A stretch of 64,000 nucleotides of DNA from Lachnospiraceae bacterium (lineage in GTDB: Bacteria > Bacillota > Clostridia > Lachnospirales > Lachnospiraceae). The notes below the pieces were generated by a model. That model saw only the letters and a list, made by a program, of their open reading frames with translations. It had not been told where the DNA came from and searched no databases. Each line of letters opens with the position of its first letter. Position 1 is the stretch's first letter. The translations under genes and the position numbers were made by a program. Positions 26,013 through 33,657 of the stretch are shown here, piece by piece. The stretch covers positions 1-64,000 of the forward strand of contig JAILPS010000037.1 in assembly GCA_024699325.1 (NCBI GenBank). The letters are read 5' to 3'.

Positions 26013-26657
26013 ATGGATAAGTTTTTTGCGGTCGACGGGCCACTGATGACTTTTCTGAATAAGTTCGGGCAGCTGATCATGCTGACATTTGTGTGGCTGT
26101 TATGCTGTATCCCCGTAGTGACGATTGTCGGCTCAAGCAATTCATTTTACTACGCCGTAATCAAGTCAGTCAGAAGAGAGGTCGGATATCCCATCAGAGA
26201 GTTTTTTAAGAATTTTAAGAGAACTCTGAAGGATGGACTGATATTTAACGTGATACTAATACTCTGGGCGGTGCTTCTGTGGTTTAATCTTCAGATTATC
26301 ACGCACACACAGATCACTGCAGTCAGAGTACTGTATATAATTTATTTTATCATTATCGCACTTACGGTTGCATGGGTTGTTTATCTATTGCCCGTGTTAT
26401 CCAGGTTTGATGTTCCCAGACTTAAGATGGCGAAGATGTCGCTTATGATGATTTTTCTTCAGCCGCTTAAGACGGTGATACTGGTGGCGGTTCCGGTCGC
26501 GGTGGTAGCGCTTGCGATTTACAAGCTTCCGGTAGCCTGCCTGGCGTTCATACCCGGAGTGTGGGTTTATATGTCGACCTGGCTTATAGAGCCTGTGTTA
26601 AAGCGTTTCATGGGTAAGCCAAGCGACGACAGTAAGAAGGAATGGTATGATGAATAA
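26013..26657 (+). CDS. YesL-like (DUF624) membrane protein
   Basis: A 214-residue protein with about five membrane helices and the family opening FGQLIMLTFVWLLCCIPVVTIVGS. YesL-type proteins of unknown function are found beside carbohydrate ABC transporters and polysaccharide lyases (as in the yes locus of B. subtilis). It starts four bases after the GH26 stop without a strong ribosome binding site, so translation is probably coupled. The C terminus is charged and cytoplasmic. Confidence 0.78.
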   Translation: MDKFFAVDGPLMTFLNKFGQLIMLTFVWLLCCIPVVTIVGSSNSFYYAVIKSVRREVGYPIREFFKNFKRTLKDGLIFNVILILWAVLLWFNLQIITHTQITAVRVLYIIYFIIIALTVAWVVYLLPVLSRFDVPRLKMAKMSLMMIFLQPLKTVILVAVPVAVVALAIYKLPVACLAFIPGVWVYMSTWLIEPVLKRFMGKPSDDSKKEWYDE

Positions 26658-26687
26658 TCATAAAAATATGTAAGGGAGAAAAAGAAG

Positions 26688-29675
26688 ATGGCAAAGAGAA
26701 ACACATCTCGAAGACTTATGGCAACAGGATTGTCAGCTGCCTTGGTGCTTAGTTCTTTTACTATGGCATCTGCGCAGACCAGCCTGACGCTTGAGGAATT
26801 TGAGGACATCATCGGAACCTACAACATCGATGAGAGCATTGTTTCCTACGAAGTGTATGCCGGATCGCATGAAGACAAGACACCTTCCTCAGACATCGTG
26901 ATCGATGCCAGGGATTATGTCAGGTTTACAGACGGTTCGACTGACGATGCGGGAAATGATGTGCTTAGCGATCCTGAGGTTAAGACTGACTATTCGCCAG
27001 ATGACAGCGGTCACTATATCGCTGGCGATGCAGTCCTTACGAAGGAGAGCGGCTTCATCGAGTACGATGTTGAGGTCAAGGAGACAGGTTGGTATTACTT
27101 ATCTATCAACTACATTCCTGTTGAGGGCTCAAGCTCATCAATAGAGAGATCATTCTTTATTGACGGCGAGCTTCCATACCAGGAGGCTGCGGACGTTTTG
27201 TTCGACAGAGTTTACACTAATGAGGTTACAGAGACCTACACTGATGCGAATGGTGTTGAGCTTCTCCAGTGGGAAGTTGATAACCAGGGTAATGACTTAA
27301 AGCCTTCTCTTATCGAGGCGCCTGAGTGGATGGAGTCTTACCTGTATGATCAGGAGGGTTATGTCACAACTGAGCTTGGTTTTTACCTTGAGGCAGGAAC
27401 GCATACACTCTCAATCGTGTCTCTCAGAGAACCAATGCTTATCAGACAGTTGAAGCTGGGTCAGCTTGACAATGTTCCTACATATGCTGAGAAATTAGCG
27501 CAGTGGGAGGGTGCAGGAGCGTCAAACACATCCGGCAAGACCATCAGAATCGAGGCTGAGAATGCCTCAAAGACAAGCTCTCAGATGTTATATCCTGTGC
27601 AGGATCAGTCATCACCTGCAGTTTATCCATCAAGCGCTAAGGAGCTTAAGAACAACTCCATCGGCGGCAACTCATGGAGACTCACAGGACAGTGGATCGA
27701 GTGGGAGTTTGATGTCGAGGAGACAGGTTTCTACAACATTACACTTTTTGACAAGCAGAACTTCGTAAGAGGTATCTACGTTTCACGAAAGATTTCCATC
27801 GACGGCGAGGTTCCGTTTGAAGAGTTCTCAGACTATGGATTTAACTATTCACAGAACTGGAGAACAGAGACTTTGTCTGATGCCGACGGCAATGCTTACA
27901 AGATTTACCTGGAGGCAGGAAGCCACACCATCAGAATGGAAGTTGTTTTGGGCGATTTCTCAGAGATCATCTCAGATGTTCAGGATATCGTTACAGAGCT
28001 CAACGCAGTTTATCGTAATGTCATCCGTATCACAGGCGTAAGCCCTGATGCAGACCGTGACTACGAGATCGAGGACAGCTTACCAGAGCTTCCTGCCAAG
28101 TGTAAGGAACTCTCTGACAGATTAAATGTTGTAATCGATACACTGAGAGCTGTTGCGGGTAAGGGTTCCGATAAGGAGACAGTTCTTATCACTATGGCTG
28201 ATGAGCTTGAAGAGTTATCTGAGGATGTTGAGGATTTCTCCAAGACAATCGATACATTTAAGATTAACGTTCGTGCCTGCGGTAACTGGATTACTCAGGT
28301 ACTTGATCAGCCTCTTCAGATTGATACCATCTACATCGTATCACCTACAGAGGAGGTTAAGGTTGCTCACACCAACTGGTTTGAGAGCCTGCTTTACGAG
28401 CTTGAGAGATTATTCTTCTCATTCATCATTGATTACAACCAGGTTGGTAACGTTGCTGATGCCTCACAGGCAAGCGAAGCTATCACACTCTGGATTGGTA
28501 CAGGTCGAGATCAGGCTAACGTAATCAAGGCCATGATTGATGAGACATTTACCAACGATTTAGGCATTCCAGTCAATGTAATGCTTGTCGACGTCAACAC
28601 GCTGTTGCAGGCGACACTTGCCGGACAGGGACCTGACGTGGCAATACAGGTTAACAACGACGTGCCTATGAACTACGGTATCCGTAACGCGGTAATTGAT
28701 CTCAGCCAGTTCTCAGATCTTGACGAGGTGCTTGAGCGCTTCAACTACAGCGCATACAGAGCATTCCAGTTCAACGGCGCAACATACGCTCTTCCTGAGA
28801 CACAGACATATCTCATGATGTACTATCGTAAGGATATCTTAGCTGAGATAGGACTTGAGGTTCCTAAGACCTGGGACGATGTCAAGATTGCCATGGCGGT
28901 TCTCAACCAGAACCAGATGGAGTTTGGTATGCTTCCTCAGGAGCAGGTATTTGATATGTTCTTATATCAGACAGGCGGAGAGTATTACAACGAGGACGGT
29001 TCACTGTGTATCCTCGACAACGATGAGGGTGTAAATGCATTCAAGGAGTACTGTGCATACTACACAGATTACACACTTGACAAGGAGACAACTGTTGAGC
29101 AGCGTTTCCGTACAGGTGAGGCTCCAATCATCATCGGCGATATTTCACTCTATAATAACTTCCAGGTATCAGCACCTGATATCAAGGGATTATGGGGTAT
29201 GGCAGCAGTTCCCGGAACTCCTGTCGACACAGACGGCGATGGCGAGACTGATGATATCAATATCAGCTCAGGAAGCGCCGGAACAGCATGTGTAATCATG
29301 TCCAAGACAGAGAATCCTAACAGCTGCTGGGAGTTCTTAAAGTGGTGGACTTCTTCAGCGACACAGGTTCAGTACTCAAGAGAGATGGAGGCCCTCATGG
29401 GTTCATCAGCACGAGTTGCCACAGCTAACAACGACGCGTTCGTCAAGCTCTCATGGCCGACAAGTGATCTGGACACACTTCTTGAGCAGAGACAGAACTT
29501 ACTTGGTATCCCTCAGGTACCGGGAAGCTATTTCACATGGCGTAACATTAACAATGCATTCTACTCTGTAACAACTGAGACAGATACAGTTTCTCCAAGA
29601 GAGGAGCTCATGGATAAGATCCTTCTTATCAATGAGGAGATCGAATTCAAGCGTGCAGAGTTTGGACTTGACTAA
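26688..29675 (+). CDS. 995-residue solute-binding protein with N-terminal carbohydrate-binding-like domains
   Basis: A Sec signal peptide ends at about ASA-Q (residue 29-30) and has no lipobox. Two beta-sandwich domains resembling CBM6/CBM35 follow: about residues 75-285 and 290-450, each with an EAGTHTL or EAGSHTI strand typical of such folds, the second opening with IRIEAENASK. A helical linker (about 455-590) leads to an SBP_bac_1 domain (about 605-995) with ATLAGQGPDVAIQ and ALPETQTYLMMYYRKD. A DTDGDGETDD loop looks like a calcium site. Normal sugar-binding proteins have 400-450 residues. It precedes its permease pair directly, so it probably captures long chains at the surface. How it stays attached is not evident. 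Confidence 0.82.
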   Translation: MAKRNTSRRLMATGLSAALVLSSFTMASAQTSLTLEEFEDIIGTYNIDESIVSYEVYAGSHEDKTPSSDIVIDARDYVRFTDGSTDDAGNDVLSDPEVKTDYSPDDSGHYIAGDAVLTKESGFIEYDVEVKETGWYYLSINYIPVEGSSSSIERSFFIDGELPYQEAADVLFDRVYTNEVTETYTDANGVELLQWEVDNQGNDLKPSLIEAPEWMESYLYDQEGYVTTELGFYLEAGTHTLSIVSLREPMLIRQLKLGQLDNVPTYAEKLAQWEGAGASNTSGKTIRIEAENASKTSSQMLYPVQDQSSPAVYPSSAKELKNNSIGGNSWRLTGQWIEWEFDVEETGFYNITLFDKQNFVRGIYVSRKISIDGEVPFEEFSDYGFNYSQNWRTETLSDADGNAYKIYLEAGSHTIRMEVVLGDFSEIISDVQDIVTELNAVYRNVIRITGVSPDADRDYEIEDSLPELPAKCKELSDRLNVVIDTLRAVAGKGSDKETVLITMADELEELSEDVEDFSKTIDTFKINVRACGNWITQVLDQPLQIDTIYIVSPTEEVKVAHTNWFESLLYELERLFFSFIIDYNQVGNVADASQASEAITLWIGTGRDQANVIKAMIDETFTNDLGIPVNVMLVDVNTLLQATLAGQGPDVAIQVNNDVPMNYGIRNAVIDLSQFSDLDEVLERFNYSAYRAFQFNGATYALPETQTYLMMYYRKDILAEIGLEVPKTWDDVKIAMAVLNQNQMEFGMLPQEQVFDMFLYQTGGEYYNEDGSLCILDNDEGVNAFKEYCAYYTDYTLDKETTVEQRFRTGEAPIIIGDISLYNNFQVSAPDIKGLWGMAAVPGTPVDTDGDGETDDINISSGSAGTACVIMSKTENPNSCWEFLKWWTSSATQVQYSREMEALMGSSARVATANNDAFVKLSWPTSDLDTLLEQRQNLLGIPQVPGSYFTWRNINNAFYSVTTETDTVSPREELMDKILLINEEIEFKRAEFGLD

Positions 29676-29687
29676 GGGAGGTAGAGC

Positions 29688-30620
29688 ATGACATCAAACG
29701 AAGAGATTTTGGCAAGTGTTAGAAAAAATGCTTCCCTTGGCAAGAGGATAGCCAGAAGCAAGGCGTCATACGCAATGATAGCACCGTATTTCTTCTTTTT
29801 CTTCCTTTTCACGGTGTTACCTGTATTGACATCTATTGTGTTGAGCTTCACATATTTCAATATGCTTGAGGCTCCTACATTCATCGGATGGGACAACTAC
29901 ATTAAGTTGTTCCTCGATGATGATATATTCATCGTATCACTCAAGAATACCATGATCTTAGCGGTAATCACAGGACCTACGAGTTATGTTCTCTGCCTCC
30001 TGTTCGCGTGGATCATCAACGAATTCAGGGGAAAGCTCAGGGCATTCCTCACACTTATATTCTATGCACCTTCAATCTGTGGACAGGCGTACATGATCTG
30101 GACCATCATTTTGTCAGGTGACAGATATGGATATTTAAACGGTTTCCTTCTCAGATGGGGTTTCATTGACAATGCAATCCTGTGGATGAAGACCGAGCAG
30201 TACGTTTTACCTGCTCTTATAGTCGTTCAGCTGTGGTTATCACTTGGTACAGGTTTCCTGTCATTCATCGCAGGTCTCCAGACAGTTGATAAGTCTCTCT
30301 ACGAGGCAGCCGCTATGGACGGTGTCAAGAACAGATGGCAGGAGTTATGGTATGTAACCCTTCCTGCCATGAAGCCTCAGTTAATGTTTGGTGCGGTTAT
30401 GCAGATTACCACATCATTCACAATCGCTGATGTTTCACTTTTCCTTGCCGGTAACCCGTCAGTCAACTACGCCGGTGCTACCGTTGTAACACACCTTATG
30501 GATTATGGTCAGACCAGATTTGAGATGGGTTATGCATCAGCCATCGCGGTTGTGCTCTTCCTGTTGATGGTCGGCTCAAACAAACTAATACAGAAATTAT
30601 TAAGAAGGGTAGGAGAATAA
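29688..30620 (+). CDS. sugar ABC transporter permease, MalF/UgpA type (pair 1)
   Basis: 310 residues with six or more membrane helices. The EAA loop that docks the ATPase reads EAAAMDGVKNRWQELWYVTLP near residue 205. The N terminus has a charged cytoplasmic tail before the APYFFFFFLFTVLPV helix. GGGAGG precedes ATG. It forms a heterodimer with the product of the next gene. No ATPase gene is nearby. Confidence 0.92.
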   Translation: MTSNEEILASVRKNASLGKRIARSKASYAMIAPYFFFFFLFTVLPVLTSIVLSFTYFNMLEAPTFIGWDNYIKLFLDDDIFIVSLKNTMILAVITGPTSYVLCLLFAWIINEFRGKLRAFLTLIFYAPSICGQAYMIWTIILSGDRYGYLNGFLLRWGFIDNAILWMKTEQYVLPALIVVQLWLSLGTGFLSFIAGLQTVDKSLYEAAAMDGVKNRWQELWYVTLPAMKPQLMFGAVMQITTSFTIADVSLFLAGNPSVNYAGATVVTHLMDYGQTRFEMGYASAIAVVLFLLMVGSNKLIQKLLRRVGE

Positions 30621-30621
30621 A

Positions 30622-31515
30622 GTGGCTAGACGTAAAGATTATATGAAGCCCAGGAAAAAGCTATTCAAACGTGAAAAACAGCTTAACCGTTCTGCTGCCG
30701 GTAATACATTGCTGTTTGGTTTGATGTTTATCTGTGGTATTTTCATGGCTCTTCCATTGGTTATGATTTTTAACAATGCTCTTAAGCCTTTGGATGAGAT
30801 TTATCAGTACCCTCCAAAGATTTTCGTTAGAAATCCATCTCTGGAGAACTTCACAGATCTGTTTATTTTGATGAGTGGTTCATGGGTGCCATTCTCAAGA
30901 TATATTTTAAACACCTTGATTATCACAGGTTTTGGTACTGCAGGACATATCATCGTGGCATCACTTGCCGCATATCCTCTTGCTAAGCACGAATTCCCTG
31001 GTAAGAAGATCCTCTTCCAGATGGTAGTGCTCGCAATGATGTTCTCATATGTTGTTACTATGATTCCCCAGTACATCATTATTTCTTACTTAGGTTTCAA
31101 CAACACATATCTTGCGGTAATACTTCCACTGTGGCAGTATTCCATGGGTCTCTACCTCATGAAGCAGTTCATGGAGCAGATTCCTGACTCACTCCTTGAG
31201 TCTGCCAGACTTGACGGAGCGGGAGAGTTCAAGGTATTTTCAACAATCATGATGCCAAATGTTAAGCCGGCTTGGTTAACACTTGCTATCTTCCAGTTCC
31301 AGCAGGCATGGGGCCAGCAGGGTACAGGTTTCCTTAGAAGCGAGCAGTTAAAGCCAATGCAGTATGCGCTCAATCAGATTGCACTCGGCGGCGCGGCAAG
31401 AGCAGGTTGCTCGGCAGCTGTACAGTTCATCATCGCAGCTATCCCGATCATCTTCTTCCTCGCATGTCAGAGTAACGTTTTAGAGACCATGGCAACATCA
31501 GGTATGAAGGATTAA
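30622..31515 (+). CDS. carbohydrate ABC transporter permease, MalG/UgpE type (pair 1)
   Basis: 297 residues, six membrane helices, EAA motif LLESARLDGAGEFKVFSTIMMP near residue 190. Translation starts at GTG 30622 with AGGAG six bases upstream and one base after the previous stop. A long basic N-terminal tail (about 20 residues) precedes the first helix. Confidence 0.92.
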   Translation: MARRKDYMKPRKKLFKREKQLNRSAAGNTLLFGLMFICGIFMALPLVMIFNNALKPLDEIYQYPPKIFVRNPSLENFTDLFILMSGSWVPFSRYILNTLIITGFGTAGHIIVASLAAYPLAKHEFPGKKILFQMVVLAMMFSYVVTMIPQYIIISYLGFNNTYLAVILPLWQYSMGLYLMKQFMEQIPDSLLESARLDGAGEFKVFSTIMMPNVKPAWLTLAIFQFQQAWGQQGTGFLRSEQLKPMQYALNQIALGGAARAGCSAAVQFIIAAIPIIFFLACQSNVLETMATSGMKD

Positions 31516-31525
31516 GGAGGTAAGC

Positions 31526-33001
31526 ATGAATAAGAGAATTAAATCTATCGTACTTGCTGCAATCCTCATCCTTGGTATTATGGTTCAGGATTTGGCAGCA
31601 TTTGCAACAACAGTTCCATATGACTCATACAACTATGATTATTGGGACGACATTGTATACACACCAGCGCCGTTCATCCCTTACAAGAGTTTCGGCGGCG
31701 ATGATTTTAAGCTTGACGGAACTTCAATTGGCAAGTTTTCATCTCCACAGGATGTTTATGTGGCAGAGGATGGCGTATACGTTTGTGACACAGGAAACAA
31801 GAGAATCGTCAAGTTATCACTTGATCTTAAGAGCTGTCTTGAGATTATCGATAACGCAGGCGGAACAGCATTTGACCAGCCTTATGGTGTATATGTTTCA
31901 TCACAGAACTGGCTTTATATCGCAGAGAAGACACAGAAATGTGTATGGGTTCTCGACGAGAACAGAGAGGTTCAGCTGTGCATTAAGGATCCTAAGTCAG
32001 AGATTATCGGTGAGGGCTTCGACTTCACACCTCTTAAGGTTTCAGTAGATTACGCTAACAGAGTTTACGTAGTCTGCGCAGGTAAGACAGAGGGTATTCT
32101 CGTATTTGACAGCGAGGGTAACTTCACAAGTTTCTTTGGTACAATCAGCGTTACAATCTCTGTTTGGGAGCGTATCTGGAGAAAGTTATCTACCAAGGCT
32201 CAGAGAGCTAAGCAGGTTCTCTATATCCCTACAGAGTTTACCAACCTGGATGTTGATCCGGACGGTTTCGTCTACACAACCAACATCGACTCAGCAGGTA
32301 CACAGGCAGTCATGAAGCTTAACCCTAAGGGCCAGGACGTTATTCGTCTGGGCGAGAAGGGCAAGATTGCAGGTGACTTATCAATCGATGGCTCAGGCGA
32401 TTATGCAGGTGCTTCAAGAATCGTGGACGTTGTCTACAGAGGACATGGTATCTACACAGTACTTGACCAGAAGAGAGGCCGTGTGTTCACATACGACAGC
32501 GAGGGTAATATGTTATATATCTTTGGTGGTTTAGGATCACAGGAAGGTACATTTAACATGCCTGTTGCTGTTGAGGAGTTAGGCAACAAGATTATTGTTC
32601 TCGACGCAGGACGCAACGAGCTTATGTTATTCAACCAGACAGAGTATGGCGCTCTCATCGATGAGGCCGTTGGTTTGAGATACGACGGTGATGAGGCACA
32701 GGCCGTAGAGATCTGGAAGAAGGTTCTTAAGCTTGATGAGAATTACGAGCTTGCCAACGACGGTATCGGTAAGGCTTACCTGACAGCAGGTGACAATGCG
32801 CAGGCTATGAAGTACTTAAAGCTTGCCATGGATAAGAAGTACTATTCAATAGCATTCAGACGTTACAGAAATGAATGGCTCAAGAAGAACTTAGGCGGTA
32901 TTCTTACAGGTCTTATAGTTTTGATTGTTGTGATAGTGGTTCTTAAGAATGTTATAAACAAAAAACGCGGTAAGAGCGTAGTTAAGGAGGGGCTTCTGTG
33001 A
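31526..33001 (+). CDS. exported NHL-repeat/TPR protein with C-terminal membrane anchor
   Basis: A signal peptide (about residues 1-27) is followed by a beta-propeller of NHL-like repeats (about 60-390; for example GKFSSPQDVYVAEDGVYVCD and GTFNMPVAVEELGNKIIVLDAG), then a short TPR-like helical segment (about 385-455, EAQAVEIWKKVLKLDENYELANDGIGKAYL), and one transmembrane helix near 460-482 with a basic cytoplasmic end. The propeller would face outward. A role in this transport locus is inferred from position only; it could be a scaffold or a sugar-sensing part. The stop codon shares a base with the next start. Confidence 0.72.
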   Translation: MNKRIKSIVLAAILILGIMVQDLAAFATTVPYDSYNYDYWDDIVYTPAPFIPYKSFGGDDFKLDGTSIGKFSSPQDVYVAEDGVYVCDTGNKRIVKLSLDLKSCLEIIDNAGGTAFDQPYGVYVSSQNWLYIAEKTQKCVWVLDENREVQLCIKDPKSEIIGEGFDFTPLKVSVDYANRVYVVCAGKTEGILVFDSEGNFTSFFGTISVTISVWERIWRKLSTKAQRAKQVLYIPTEFTNLDVDPDGFVYTTNIDSAGTQAVMKLNPKGQDVIRLGEKGKIAGDLSIDGSGDYAGASRIVDVVYRGHGIYTVLDQKRGRVFTYDSEGNMLYIFGGLGSQEGTFNMPVAVEELGNKIIVLDAGRNELMLFNQTEYGALIDEAVGLRYDGDEAQAVEIWKKVLKLDENYELANDGIGKAYLTAGDNAQAMKYLKLAMDKKYYSIAFRRYRNEWLKKNLGGILTGLIVLIVVIVVLKNVINKKRGKSVVKEGLL

Positions 33002-33642
33002 TGAAAAAGATCAAAGCATTCTTTAAGAATGAGAAGTTATGGTATCCCTTCCACGTACTGTCTCATCCCGCTGACGGATATTACGAGATAAGACATAGAG
33101 AGATGGGAAGCGTTCCCGTTGCTATTCTTCTTGTATTTATCTATTCATTATGTTTCTCTTTTAACCGTATCTATTCAAGCTTCGTTGTCAACGAAATCGA
33201 TGAGCGTACGGTTAATGCCCTGACTGAGATGATTGCAGTATTCATGCTGTACTTCTTATTCTGTGTCGGCAACTGGTCAATCACAGCTGTCATGGGCGGT
33301 GAGGGTAGATTTAAGGATATTCTGGTGGTTGTAGGCTATGCGCTTCTTCCTATGATTTTAACAACAATCCCTGCCATATTTATTTCACAGGGAATTGCTG
33401 CTAACGAGGAAGCATTCTACACAATTATCATCACTCTTGGTACAGCTTACGGACTGTTCATAGGACTTATCGGAATTATGACAATTCATAACTTTACCCT
33501 GGGTAAGACTATAATCACTCTGTTCCTCACATTTGTAGCAATGTTCATAATAATCTTCATTCTTATTATGATCACAGACCTTGTTTCGCAGGTATACAAC
33601 TTCTTCTACAGTATATATCTGGAACTACTTTACAGGACTTAA
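33001..33642 (+). CDS. YIP1-family membrane protein
   Basis: 213 residues with five membrane helices and the family pattern VLSHPADGYYEIRHREMGS at the N terminus. The function of bacterial YIP1-like proteins is unknown. ATG 33001 overlaps the TGA of the NHL/TPR gene (TGATG), so the two are translationally coupled and their products may interact. Confidence 0.72.
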   Translation: MKKIKAFFKNEKLWYPFHVLSHPADGYYEIRHREMGSVPVAILLVFIYSLCFSFNRIYSSFVVNEIDERTVNALTEMIAVFMLYFLFCVGNWSITAVMGGEGRFKDILVVVGYALLPMILTTIPAIFISQGIAANEEAFYTIIITLGTAYGLFIGLIGIMTIHNFTLGKTIITLFLTFVAMFIIIFILIMITDLVSQVYNFFYSIYLELLYRT

Positions 33643-33657
33643 GGGGGAGCAAACGAC

